From NCBI GenBank assembly GCA_963556495.2, contig OY747702.1, positions 56,610,786 through 56,674,785 on the forward strand: a DNA stretch of 64,000 nucleotides, read 5' to 3'. The stretch comes from Valencia hispanica. Its lineage: Eukaryota > Chordata > Actinopteri > Cyprinodontiformes > Valenciidae. Positions within the stretch are counted from its first letter, which is position 1. Each line of letters begins with the position of its first letter. A program made the translations under genes and the position numbers. The notes under the pieces are model-generated. The model saw nothing but the letters and a program-made list of their open reading frames with translations, was not told the DNA's origin and did no database searches. This document shows, piece by piece, positions 25,101-34,570 of the stretch.

Positions 25101-27362
25101 TTCCCGTCTCACGTGACACTTTTCAAACATTTGAACTTGCAGGCATGGGGAGCAGGGCTGTAACACTCCAGTGGCTGCATGACGGCTTGTGCTGCTGGTT
25201 TCTGTGCTGAACGGGAGATTCTGGTATCATCCGGGCGGTTCAGGCTGCATTCCACGTCAGCTCAGATTGAACATAATAACTGCCTGTTTTTGCTTCAGCT
25301 GTGATTTCATGGGTGGAGGTTCAGATAGCAGAGAGGCGGTGGGTGGAGGGATCAAATATACGGTCGGGAATTCAAGGTGAGACCACAGAGAGAGGGGGAG
25401 TACCACGATCCGGCAAAGAAAGCAGCCATCTGCTGTGGTTTAATGTCAAAGGTCCAAACCTTGATCAGACGCAAAAAGTGGTGGTTCTGTGATCCCTCAA
25501 ATTAGTAGCGGAATTAGGCCAGCTAGATATGAGATGTTCCAGGAATGTTCTGGAAATCTGCACTTTCCACCTCCTGATAAAGCCCCACCCTGTAGAAGTG
25601 GGCGTGGTCAACTCCTTTTCTGCAGGTTTACGGAGCCTGAAATGAGCAGAAACTGTTGGCTCCTTTAAATCCAGACTGAAAACAAACTGCAGCTTAACTT
25701 TGATTGCTTCATTTTTTAAATAATATCTCAGTTATTTATTGTTTCAAATTTTAACATCTCTTTTTTATGTCTGGCTTAAATCTTACTGTTATTTTTTTAA
25801 ACAGTTTCTTGCTTTTAATATAATTTTCTTTACCTTCATGGTTTTATTTCCTGTGTGAAATCAAACCATGCCTTCATAATACCTATAAACCCAACCCATC
25901 TATTTGCTCAGCTCTAAAGTGCCGTTGCTTTAAGTGTGAATGCACTGTTCAGGAGGAACTTGTATTCACAGGAAAAAGTAGGAGCAGGCAGGGAGATGAA
26001 TCACCATAAGGACAAAAAGCATGGAAAACAATAAGAGAAAAAGCAGAAACACTTCCAGAGTGACAATAAATCAAAACACAATAACTCACAATATCATCTT
26101 CTCTTGGCAGAAGGGATGTTTGGGTTTGATCTCCAGTTTCTGCACATCCTTATATCTGATCTTTGGTCCTTTTCTGGTGCACCTGCACTTATAGGCTGTT
26201 GAGAAATGTTGGACACACGTCAGAAGGAGAAAGCAGTGCTTTGAGTTGTTCATTTCACACTGCACAGATTTGTTGCCTACCTATAGCTCCCTGCATCCTA
26301 TTTCTATAAAACATTTGGTTTGAAAGTCACCCTCGCATGCACGCTGACCCAGATAAACACACTGCTACTTATTGACGCCTGTTTTCGAGGAGCTCCAGAT
26401 TCATCTTCACACCCGGCTCCAGCTGTCCAGCAGCCACGGCTCTGGTGTTGGGGCGAATAAAGCAGCAGAGAAAATTGGTTTTGCCATCCTGTATATATGG
26501 GCTGACCCTGATAGTCCAAGGTTTCCCTTCATCCATCACCTACTATCAGCGCTGACCTCCGGGCCACTAAATCTGTCAGCAAGCTCAAACCCAGCAGCTG
26601 GCGCCGAGCAGCACGCTCACACAGGACAATAAATGTCAGCAAACACATACAAGTTAATATTGACTGGAGAGAAGCGGCTCCCACAGACAAACAGGAGCAG
26701 ATGGACGTCTGGAAAAATAAAGCTGTTTTACTTTACTTTTCAAACCACTGAAAGCTGCCAGTTAGAGACCATGACACCAACCAGAGCTGGAGAACTTGAT
26801 CTTATCAACTTACTTGGTCAAAAATGTTATTTTTTAGAGCCTTTTAAATTTGTATTAGACTCATACTCTGCCTCTGATTATTTCTGCATGAATATATAAA
26901 GCTGCCTAACAACTCAAAAGCATTTCAGGGGTTAACTTAATCTGACTTCTCAGACAAAATGACTAAGATGTTCACTTAATACTAATAACACCAGACCTCA
27001 GACTGCATAGATCGGGACATTTGTAAATTCTAAACGATGGATCCACTTTGTTTTTATCTAATTCTTGCATGCAGCCGGTGTTGTCTGCATAAAGTTTTAA
27101 AATGTGCACAGACATGCTCCTTGGTTTGTTCTGAACTTAATTCTTGGAAAGTGAAGACTGTTTTTGTTCTGGTTTTCCTTCTAGGAACACAAAGTCAAGT
27201 AAAACGAGCAGGTAACAGTTACATCACCACAGTTTCGGCACCAAGCAGACATTTTTTAAATAAATGAATCACAGAGAATGAAACAATAAAAAGGTTACCT
27301 TCTGCGCTCAGGAGGTGCAGGATGACCACTAACAGGAGTAGCACCACTTTGAACCGATGCAT
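16111..27362 (-). CDS. cxcl14: C-X-C motif chemokine 14, four-exon gene
   Basis: The four coding exons splice in phase into a 99-residue secreted chemokine. It has a 22-residue signal peptide rich in leucine and valine, then the mature start [14 protein letters not shown] with the CXC motif. Two further cysteines follow (HPFCQEK and QEYCLHP), and the C-terminal part contains [12 protein letters not shown] and ends VYEA. The length matches the 99-residue form of vertebrate CXCL14, and [13 protein letters not shown] matches its most conserved stretch. CXCL14 is a homeostatic secreted chemokine acting outside the cell. Introns are about 1.1, 6.0 and 3.9 kb, all GT-AG. No frame damage is visible. 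Confidence 0.95.
17230..18235 (-). mobile_element. Tc1-like transposon remnant (intron 3 of cxcl14)
   Basis: Antisense Tc1-like sequence: gtctggactttgactaggcc, then ggttgtcctgctggaaggtg and tctggtctc-type stretches, ending near gctatcacagtacagcagac. These are antisense versions of a degraded transposase. Frames are broken throughout. The termini are too decayed to set precisely. Confidence 0.75.
18430..19560 (+). pseudogene. Tc1-like transposase, decayed and interrupted
   Basis: Readable parts include [20 protein letters not shown] near 18615 and [20 protein letters not shown] near 18800, which contains the second catalytic aspartate. The SPDL motif is at 18900-18914. The MITE splits the usual SPDLNPIENLW box right after SPDL. 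The rest ([12 protein letters not shown], then aagtccttgttgcctagcaa) resumes at 19406. The N-terminal part has stop codons. It is not functional. Confidence 0.8.
18916..19402. mobile_element. PIF/Harbinger-type MITE
   Basis: The ends ggccacgtccacacgaagcc and, inverted, gggcccgtccacacggag match imperfectly. The flanking TTA (18913-18915 and 19403-19405) is a 3-bp duplication, the hallmark of PIF/Harbinger. Cutting it out would rejoin the Tc1-like coding sequence. No ORF. Interior tracts near both ends (cacgaaaccactgaaaccga, then tgtacacacgaaaccgcaag) are related direct repeats. Confidence 0.85.
19989..20102 (-). CDS. cxcl14: cxcl14 exon 3
   Basis: The acceptor tccctctag and the donor cacag|gtagag bound 114 bases. 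They encode [18 protein letters not shown] followed by [19 protein letters not shown], the fourth cysteine and the C-terminal helix. This is the segment that identifies the gene. A Tc1-like transposon ends only about 180 bases away in intron 3. Confidence 0.96.
20103..21729. other. cxcl14 intron 2, no gene recognised
   Basis: Mostly unique-looking sequence. The part from about 20680 to 21560 is less AT-rich than its surroundings and free of recognised repeats, so it could hold regulatory elements, but no motif supports that directly. Confidence 0.4.
21730..21960 (+). repeat. tRNA-like fish dispersed repeat (SINE-like), 5' half
   Basis: The start resembles tRNA promoter boxes: a box-A-like ggtaatgcagttgg and a box-B-like gggttcaaatccca. 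It is followed by gtttgcatgttcatgtgcat and ttcctcccacagtccaaaaa, all part of a very common fish repeat. It stops near 21960. Sequence matching the expected remainder lies at 22815-22925. Confidence 0.65.
22590..22800. repeat. candidate GC-rich dispersed repeat
   Basis: The stretch tttttggattttccgggcgt followed by gacacggtcaagatggcggt and actgcccactgggcatcag resembles a repeated element seen widely in fish. No ends are defined. The call is from recall only. Confidence 0.3.
22815..22925 (+). repeat. tRNA-like dispersed repeat, 3' half
   Basis: The stretch ggttgccctgtgatggactg, then gcaacctgtccatggagtac and cagcctctcgg, is the usual 3' half of the repeat that starts at 21730. It has the same orientation and is separated by about 850 bases. 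Confidence 0.6.
23130..23330 (+). repeat. degenerate SINE-like repeat
   Basis: Traces such as ctgtggctcaatc, gggcaaggcaccgaaacccc and gtgtgaatttgactgatta resemble a fish SINE whose body reads gggcaagacactgaacccc. Strongly degraded. Confidence 0.4.
23480..23910 (+). pseudogene. Tc1-like transposase fragment
   Basis: The reading frame near 23750-23870 encodes [20 protein letters not shown], matching the Tc1-like motif in which a glycine-rich GSVMLWGCFS box follows the first catalytic region. The flanks are heavily decayed, and a (GT)n run sits at about 23571-23590. It lies in cxcl14 intron 2. Confidence 0.65.
24115..24815. mobile_element. candidate MITE with gggccattg ends
   Basis: The sequence gggccattgcaaac follows TA at 24113-24114, and the inverted caatggccc ends before TA at 24816-24817. 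The matched inverted end is only about 9-10 bases. Inside are several cttaaaac/acatcttaaa repeats and no ORF. It fits a TA-inserting MITE, but the short terminal match keeps confidence low. Confidence 0.45.
25640..25930 (+). mobile_element. LINE 3'-end remnant (candidate)
   Basis: The stretch gcagaaactgttggctcctt and taaatccagactgaaaacaa resembles the 3' coding end of a fish L2-like LINE. A related remnant lies at about 62950-63070 (gctcctcaactctggatcaa and gcttctttaaatcaggactg). Frames are not open. Confidence 0.4.
26090..26195 (-). CDS. cxcl14: cxcl14 exon 2
   Basis: The acceptor ttctcaacag and the donor att|gtgagt bound 106 bases. They encode [28 protein letters not shown] and QEKMI, with the CXC pair and the third cysteine of the chemokine fold. 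The phase is 1 at the start and 2 at the end, matching both neighbours. Confidence 0.95.
27299..27362 (-). CDS. cxcl14: cxcl14 exon 1 (coding part)
   Basis: ATG at 27362-27360 opens [20 protein letters not shown], a typical signal peptide: basic start, hydrophobic core, small residues before cleavage. The donor is gaag|gtaacc at 27298. The split codon (G|CC) gives alanine when joined to exon 2. Confidence 0.93.
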
Positions 27363-27660
27363 GACTTCAAACCAAACGGGTGTTTAAAAATGAAAGAAGT
27401 TCTACAATTTGAACCCCCCCGCGGGCTACAGGACAAAATGCGCACTGAACACAATATTAGCGGCTGTAGATTAGGTCCACTTGCAGGGGCTGAAGAACCG
27501 CACAACTGAACGGGAGCTCCGAGGGAAGGTTTTGCGCCTGTTTAAAGTCGCTTAGAAATCCGCCTGTGCGTCCTGCGCGCTTTGGATGCGTCTCCAAGTC
27601 CCACGCAGCCTTTAAAAAGCTCCACGCTGCCTCCGCTCATTAATATGCACGGCCAGGCAG
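27363..27660 (-). promoter_or_regulatory. cxcl14: cxcl14 5' region and candidate promoter
   Basis: CpG-rich sequence lies directly upstream of the cxcl14 start codon on the minus strand. A TATA-like ctttttaaagg (plus 27609-27619) would place a start site near 27580 and give about 220 bases of 5' untranslated sequence. catattaatg lies further upstream (about 27640-27650). The position fits a promoter; the motifs themselves are weak. Confidence 0.5.
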
Positions 27661-27714
27661 CGAATCAAACACTTGTGGTCTGCGACAGAGAGGTGGCCTG
27701 AAGCTGGAAGAGAA

Positions 27715-27766
27715 GGAGGGAGGGAGAGAGAGAGAGGGGGAGAGAGGGAGGGAGGGAGAGCGAAGA
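27715..27766 (+). repeat. GA-rich simple repeat
   Basis: Degenerate (GGGA)/(GA) tract just upstream of the cxcl14 promoter region. Confidence 0.9.
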
Positions 27767-28039
27767 TAGGATCAGATCCTGAGTGTTCCCTGTTGGTTGG
27801 AAAATAAGCTCAAAGTCTCTGAGTCAAGTGTTTGAATTTATGTTTTTAGATCTTGGAGTAATACTATGCAACACTTTCACATTCACTCCGTTAAAGGCAT
27901 AGGCCTACTCCGCAACTTTTACACCTTAATATAATGTTTTTTTTCCAAAGTTGGTACGGTTGTGACCTTGTATGTTGAAGTTAATACACCTTGTCCTCAT
28001 ATGTCGAGAAGCCTTACTTTGAAGCTTAGCCACGCCCAC

Positions 28040-28520
28040 ATGCTTTGATGCAGCAAAATTCTTTTGATATCTTTCGATCCCCAATGCCTTCAGTCTGTCC
28101 TCGGTTGTTTTGAAGTCTGCAAGTGAAAAGCTCTAGGAGGAGTTCGTTGAAATACGACATATATACATGGAACAATAAGGTTGGACTGGATTCAAAATGG
28201 CCGACTTCCTGTGGGGTTTGGACCATGGCTCCAAGAGGCTTTTTTGTAGGTCCTGAGACACTCCATTGGTATTCTGGATTTCATAATCCTCGGATACAAT
28301 ATGGCTTGGGGCTGGCTGTCTTAGTGATTCTAGGGGGCGCTGTGCAGAAATTAGACCACGCCCACCAAAGGTTTGACCTCACACCTCTTAAGGGTTGGAG
28401 CAGTAACCATCCTATGTAATATGGTGCAGATCAAATAATTTTTGTGGAAATTATAGGCAAACGTATGGGCATGGCGTGAAGCCCAACTTCGCCACGCTGC
28501 CACAGCCCCGCCTTTATTCT
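28040..28520. repeat. candidate dispersed repeat
   Basis: The phrases caaaatggccgacttcctgt, aagaggcttttttgtaggtc and ctagggggcgctgtgcag resemble a repeat common in fish genomes. It contains a CTCF-like ctagggggcgctgt core. No ends could be defined. A 98-codon ORF over it is not supported as a gene. Confidence 0.4.
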
Positions 28521-28693
28521 TAGCCTCTTAGTGTTTGACACACAGTTACACACAGCAAGTAAATTACCACAGATCATTGTTTAAACACTACACCAAATAA
28601 TTGAAGACACAGCATCCTGTACCAGGAAATATTTCAAGAGTACAAAAAAATAGATTGGTGATTAGAAAGATATGAAGTGCTGAATGTGGATAA

Positions 28694-28960
28694 CAAAAAT
28701 AAATATGTAAAATAAAAACACCAAAATAAAAAAGGGCATTACTGTAATTTACAAATTCACAATAGTGTAATATAGTTGGTTGAATTTAATCAGTAAAGAC
28801 CTTTCTTGGTCGTCTTCATCCTCCTTTTCCACCACCTCTGTTACTTAATTTTATAGTTATTTTATTACCTTTTGATCGTGATGCTGGCATTGGGCTCATC
28901 ACAAGTTCTTCTGCCTAATTATAACAATTCAGAGGGGTGTCACAGCAGTTCTCCAATCAT
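28694..28960. repeat. dispersed repeat, copy 2
   Basis: Nearly identical to 14551-14820 over its whole length. The flanks differ completely on both sides, so the repeat unit is about 267-270 bases. No target duplication is evident. Confidence 0.85.
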
Positions 28961-30140
28961 CTTTTATTTTTAGGTTCTCTACTGAATGCATTGATCGTAT
29001 TAAAAAAAACAACAAATTAATAATAATCACTGCAGATCTTTGATGGAACCTGATTTGCCACAGACCTTTTCACAAACTAATTCTAACAAATTATTTAAGG
29101 ATTGTTTTAATGTTGTTTTAATGCAGAGTTCACTTCATCTATACAGAACAATTAGAAGTACTTACCATTATAATGTTGAATTACATTAACAGTAAAGTTG
29201 TGTAAATGTTTCCTTGGATTTCTTAGTTCATTAGCTACACGTCACTTTCTGAGTGCACAATCTGTTTTAAAAAAATCTCCCACAAATAGCTCTGCCTGAT
29301 TAAAAACCCCTAAAGACAAGCTTTAATGAATCATGATGTAATTTTTGCAGCTGCATGTTTCACATTGTTTTCTGCACCCAAAATAAATGCAGTCATTGTG
29401 TGTGGCGCTGCCAAAAGGTTGAACATTTCTGTAAGAGATAGCCCTGAGAAGGAGCTCTGATCCTCCCACCTGGGATCGCCCTAATCACAGGATTAAGCTG
29501 CATTCATCTAAACTCTACATCAGTCAGCAGGGATTTCTGTGTGTGTGTGTGTGTGTTTCCCTCACGGCCCAGAACATCAGCCCAATCAGCTCCTGTCATC
29601 ACTGAAACCAGCAGCCATGACATGCCTGCCTGATGGTCCCAGTGTGAGCGTGCCATCATGTTTTCATATCCATTTTTGTAGAACAAATATGAGTGCATGC
29701 ATACATACTGATATGTTGGTGAATCTGTTGCTTATCCTACCGTTTTGCTGATTTGTCCTCAGGCCATCACACCCCTGAACATAAGGATGAGATGCCAGCA
29801 TCAGTTTCAGTGATAGATTGAGATGCAAGTGACCCCTGCGGGATGCCTGTGCAGCACCACTCCATCTTGACTGTTTTTGATCTCAGGGTAAAAGACATCA
29901 CTGAGTTGCCAGTTCCAATCTACAGCTGAAGTGACTGTTAATCAGGCGGACATCTGTTGTCTCCATCCATTGGATCACTTTCCCTACATTGGATTCAAAT
30001 AACGAAAAGTGAAGACAGGTATGCCAATGGTTTCCGCCAAAATGACTCTGCTCTGAATAGTTGATGAAATTTAAATCACTTGTCAGGTCAAAAGATTTTG
30101 GAAACTTTCAAGTTTCTTTTGTTACATTTACCCACAACCT
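28961..30140. other. no gene recognised
   Basis: AT-rich sequence with a short (GT)n run at 29538-29557. No supported gene or repeat. Confidence 0.5.
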
Positions 30141-30169
30141 TATAAAGTCATGAGGCAACTGGACTTCTC

Positions 30170-30668
30170 TTGTTATGGTGAAGATGTCTCTCCTCCAAAA
30201 GGCTTCTTCAGTTCTGAAACTTGGTTTCCTCTCTCTCTTAAACCATCTGTCATCTCTGTAATGCAAACATTATTGTCTTCAAAAGAGTGCCCTTTGTCCT
30301 TGAGATGGAGATAAATTGCCTGTTGAGTGTGATCTACTGTGTTGTGACATCCTCTTGTGTAGCTGTTGATTTGCTTCCCCAATGTACAGGTCTCAACATT
30401 CCTCGCTGCACTGGACTGTCTTTGGGGTGAACCAGTCTTTGTCTAAGAGTGTTTCCAGATTTAAAATGCACTGGAATGTTGTGTTTAGAAAAAATGCTCC
30501 TTGATTTCTCAGACACTCCAGCTACTTTAGGGATGACTGTGTTCTTCCACCTCTTCTTCTCTTCTCCTACACTGGCCGGAAATGATGGTTTACTGGAATT
30601 CCTAGATGCTTTAACATACGCCCAGTTGTGGTATCCAGAAGCTTGGAGAAACAAGGCAGGAATCAGGA
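30170..30668 (-). pseudogene. Penelope-like retroelement, GIY-YIG endonuclease fragment
   Basis: The minus-strand reading gives GYHNWAYVKASRNSSK, then NTVIPKVAGVSEKSRSIFSK, HNIPVHFKSGNTLRQRLVHP and, in a shifted frame, LYIGEANQQLHKRMSQH and HLHLKDKGHSFEDNNV. This order is typical of the linker and GIY-YIG endonuclease at the C terminus of fish Penelope-like elements; LYIGE is the YIG half of the motif. The reverse-transcriptase part is missing, so the copy is 5' truncated near 30668. At least two frameshifts break it. Confidence 0.8.
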
Positions 30669-30917
30669 CAGAATTACTGTAATTCAGACTCAAAAATATA
30701 TTTTGTCTGTATTTTAATAGGGAACCCGTTAATCAGTATGATAACCTGTAAAACAATAACCTCAGAGGTCATAGGTCACTACAACAGGAGAATATTTGTT
30801 GACATCTTTGTGCGCATGCGCGAGTGGTTGGCAAGAAAACAAACAAAAGGGCTATAAAGAGGCGATGACCATTTCCAAGAGAGTTAGCGGGCGAAATCCA
30901 GATATATAAGCACTTTA

Positions 30918-31330
30918 ATGTCTGAAGACAGAAAGAGGTTTAGAGAGAAGCTTAAAATCTGTATTGAAGACAAAATTGAAGTTATTCAAAGCCCATATGA
31001 GATCTGGGGAAAAATGAAAAACGTTGATCCGATTCGCCGGTGTCTTGGCCACAAATCTGCTGGGGAGACATTTATTCCTATCTAATAGAAAGCCCTTGAC
31101 GCTTCACTCATGAAAAATTAAAGGCTTTCAAAAGTCTGGAGGCTTACGACTATTTTGTTACAAGGAAAGTTGGGTCAGTCTCTTCTGTGTGGTCTTGCTA
31201 GAAGCAGAGGTCAGACCTGACCAAGAAGAGTCACATCGTTTATCGTCATCTATTTATTTTTGGAAATGTAGTGGCTGTTGTACAATTTCAGTTGTCCTGT
31301 GACTTGAGAATTTCAATGCCGCCTGGTCTC
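30918..31330 (+). pseudogene. SWIM/YqaJ-family-like fragment, broken
   Basis: ATG 30918 opens 55 codons (MSEDRKRFREKLKICIEDKI, then SPYEIWGKMKNVDPIRRCLG) to TAA 31083-31085. After a frameshift, KAFKSLEAYDYFVTRKVG and later HIVYRHLFIFGNVVAV can be read. These resemble the N-terminal part of fish proteins that combine a SWIM zinc finger and a YqaJ-like nuclease and are often carried by transposons. The zinc finger and nuclease are not present here. The assignment is from memory of that family. Confidence 0.4.
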
Positions 31331-31443
31331 AGGTGAAAAACTGAATATCACAGCTGAGCTTACACAATTCCCCTTTTTAATCCAGTCTTGGAGAAACATG
31401 CAGCTTTAATTTTTAAAGTAGAAGCTGTCAGGATGGGACTTAC

Positions 31444-31505
31444 AACTGCTGAATGTACAGCAGCGTGCACATAATCAGGGCGGTGTGGATCGTGGTTTCG
31501 GGCAC
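31444..31505 (-). pseudogene. second exon of THAP protein
   Basis: The acceptor cattctgattcag and the donor agtt|gtaagt bound 62 bases. In phase with the previous exon they encode GARNHDPHRPDYVHAAVHSA. This matches the usual segment after a THAP domain (GKPS-DP-HPDYVPSVF-like). Further exons toward lower coordinates were not recognised. Confidence 0.65.
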
Positions 31506-31615
31506 CTGAATCAGAATGTGAAAACAATACAATGCAGTGGATTTTAAAATACGCAAATTGGAATGTTTTAAAAACATGTTCCCTAAATAGCAAATACATA
31601 GTCACAAAGACTTAC

Positions 31616-31798
31616 CATGAACAAAATGAGCTTCACAAACTCTGTCAGTTGCTGCAGGAATCCAAGCTTTCTTTGGGGTGTCCGGGTTTAATCTCCTGAT
31701 CGCCCGCAACCATCTTTCTTTATTGCGGTCCTTTTCAGAGGGAATAAAAAAAAACAACACTTTTTATCGGGCCCCCAACAGGCCATGCAATCGATTAC
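31616..31798 (-). pseudogene. THAP zinc-finger exon
   Basis: The minus strand encodes a C2CH THAP domain: CMAC for the first metal pair, PSEKDRNKERWLRAIRRLNP with the conserved tryptophan and proline, then PAATDRVCEAHFVHG with the Cys-x2-His pair. The acceptor cacttgttag and the donor catg|gtaagt bound it. A one-base shift in a T run separates the first cysteine pair from the rest, so it looks decayed. THAP domains are DNA-binding modules of host factors and of several transposases. Confidence 0.75.
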
Positions 31799-32634
31799 CT
31801 AACAAGTGAACCATCTGTTTTTCTAAATGCTCCTCCAAAGATGCAAAGAATCAAATTATAGAGGAAATACGGTGTTTCTTGCCACACCAGGAAACATAAA
31901 CTAAAGATTCGACTATACCCATTACAGATACAAATGAAAAAGTAAATCCCAATGTATTAATCACGAAAGATAGCACCAACAGAAAATAGCTGACATACAA
32001 GGAAGCTAATCACTCCCTATTTTTAAATTTTCATTCTGTTTAAAGTTTCCTTGTTCAGTGTTACAGAGAATGACGTGCACCACCTGTGTACCTCTTGCTT
32101 GTAGTATGATTCTATGGTTGACACAGCAGTCAAATGTATAAATTTTCTCGTACCTGTTGGTTTAAAAATAGAATTAGTCTCAAGTTTAGGGAGATGATGG
32201 TGTAACATATTTCATTTCTGTTTATGTGATGGGAGTACAGGGAAGTACATTGCAGTAGAACAGAAGTATTTATTTAGTAGGGGAAAAGAAAAAGAAAAAG
32301 CTGTGTGTGGGCACATGTGTAGCCTTTGTTTTATTATTTTACCCTCTTACATCAGTAGGCACTCGACCAAACTCACTCTTAATTGGGTGGTGGTGGCCTG
32401 GGATGGTATCAAATTCCCGGCCTGAATAATTGTCCCAGTCTGAAAGTTAGAAATCTGGAATAAAGTTTCACAGTTCTACTGAGTATCAAAAACCTTCCTG
32501 AATAAAAAGGTCTGTTGCACTACAGCCATGGTGACAGAACTGGACTATAAAGACCTCCAGCCATAAGGACTAAAGAATCCCACAATGCACTGTTCGTTCC
32601 AACAGGATAAGGAGGAACTTTGTGAATGTGGCAT
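31799..32634. other. no gene recognised
   Basis: AT-rich sequence with no supported gene or repeat. Confidence 0.5.
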
Positions 32635-32930
32635 CATGACCCCTATTTAGCCAACGCCAGAGAAATCAGCACGCACACTTCGACTTCGCTACATGCTTGC
32701 TCAGTATGAGGGATTGCTGAAGGATTGCTGTGGTTGGAAAGTCTGCATCAACGGGGCCCAACCTCATGCCAATGACTGACGCAATCTGCTGGGATTCCTT
32801 AAATAGGAAACTTTTTAACTGATTGAAATGTTTGTATAAATGTATTGAAATAACTTCTTGTTAAGTGCCTTGAGATGACATCTGTTGTGAATTGGCGCTA
32901 CATAAATAAACTGAATTGAATTGAATTGAC
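32635..32930 (+). mobile_element. LINE-type 3' tail repeat
   Basis: Ends in gccttgagatgacatctgtt, then gtgaattggcgctacataaa and an aattg run. This is a widespread fish retrotransposon tail. The stretch from 32755 is the reverse complement of 50461-50632 with small differences. No coding part is left. Confidence 0.6.
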
Positions 32931-33443
32931 TTCGCTGGCGAGGTTTAAAGCCCTTTTGTACATATGCAGTCTGCTGATCGTGGATTAGATTCCATCAAAG
33001 AGAGAGAAAGAGCCTCTGTTTGCCAAAGCTCTCCCGCCCTGCTGCACGAGCCGATCTGTTCCAAGCTAACAGTGGCTATCTGCGGGCCCACTACCCACAC
33101 CCTCGCTGCTAGCTGCAACAACTGATAGCACCCCACGCTGCTGCTGCTAGCCAAATCAGCTAACCACAGCTGCTTTATTTTATGGCAGAGTTTCCCTCGC
33201 CAACGGATTTTCCTTCAACGGAGATCTAAGAATCGTTCAAATAAGGTTGTGCCTGGGCAGAGATAAATTGGCTTAAGATAAACAATTTAAGGATTGTTTT
33301 GATGATCTATTTCAGTGTGTTTTTGCTGCATTTGTAAGATTTCATTCCTCAATTGTTTGGGTACAAACAGTGTTCTCAAAGGATTTTGACTGAGAGTAAT
33401 TTTAATCAAACAGAATGACCCGTTAGCTGCGCTACAAGCTAAA

Positions 33444-33960
33444 GTAACTTCCTGATGACACCATCATCTACCTCCGGCTCCGGTCTCTGACTCACCTGGA
33501 GAAGCCTGGAAGCACTGTGAGGATCTTGCTCTTTGATTTCTCCAGAGCTTATAAAACCATCCATCCAGGACTTATGAGGGACAAGCTGTGAGGAGTGGAC
33601 CACCACATGTCCCAGTGTAGACTGGACTACCTCACAGGACGTCCACAGTATTTGAGGACACATGGCTGAGTCTCCCACAGGCTGGTTCTGCAGTACAGGG
33701 GCCCCACAGGGAACTGTGCTGGCACCTTTACTTTTCACCCTCTACACTGCAGACTTCTAGATCAACACCCCACACTGCCACCTTCAGAAGTTCTTTGCCA
33801 TATTTGGCCTCATCACAGGTGAGGACGACTCAGAGTAAAGACAGTGGACTCAAGACTTTGTGGACTGGTGCCAGCAGAACCTTCTGATCAACGCGAGGAA
33901 AACCAAAGAGTTGGTGGTGGATTTATGCAGGCGCACACTGACCACACTAACACCAAGCGT
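33444..33960 (+). mobile_element. Rex1-like LINE fragment, decayed
   Basis: Broken frames read RLRSLTHLEKPGSTVRILLF and DFSRAYKTIHPGLMRDKL, the region around the first catalytic aspartate of reverse transcriptase. They are followed by a segment parallel to the copy at 12780 (caggggccccacagggaact, then tgtgctggcacctttac). Several stops are present. 5' and 3' ends are missing. Confidence 0.65.
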
Positions 33961-34019
33961 ACTTATGTTCTTGGAGCGTCAATACTAATTTATATTTCTA
34001 AAGGGGTAAATATTACATT

Positions 34020-34570
34020 TGTCCAATTTTCTAAAAAATATAAAGCAGCTTGTTAGCAGTTTTTTGCATGCTGAATTATTTGTTAAAATATTAAGATATG
34101 ATTGCTTAAAGACCAACTCATCCCCCCTTCTAGAGTCTTACTCCACCTACATTTCCGTTTTGGAAAAATGCAGCAAAGGGTGGCGTCGCCTGGCAGACCG
34201 AAGGACGGCGGGTGGAGAGGGGTGGGGTTGCTGGGCGGCGCCAACACTTCCCTGCTATTCCAACTTCAACTCGCTACGGAGGCGTTGCCAAGACTGGGCT
34301 CGTTTTATACTCTACAACGGCAGGAAGGCTGATGTCAGTAATCCAACCTGAGCCAGTAGCGACGCCTGATTCAAATTCAAGTGCAGTGTAAAGTTTTAAC
34401 CTGAAGAGGGGGCCACACTGATGTGCTTCTTTTGTAGAAAATCAATATTTTTACTAAAATGCAATAAAATACCAAAAATAATTACCAGAGATGTACATAG
34501 CACTATTAGACACTCATTAAAACAGTTTATCAGCAAAGAAAGTTGATTTGGGGGTGAGTTACACTTTAAA
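34020..34570. repeat. candidate dispersed repeat
   Basis: Sequence such as gcttaaagaccaactcatcc and agggtggcgtcgcctggcag, ending near ggggtgagttacactttaa, resembles a fish DNA-element family. A matching left terminus was not found. Two overlapping ORFs here show no recognised domain. Confidence 0.35.
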
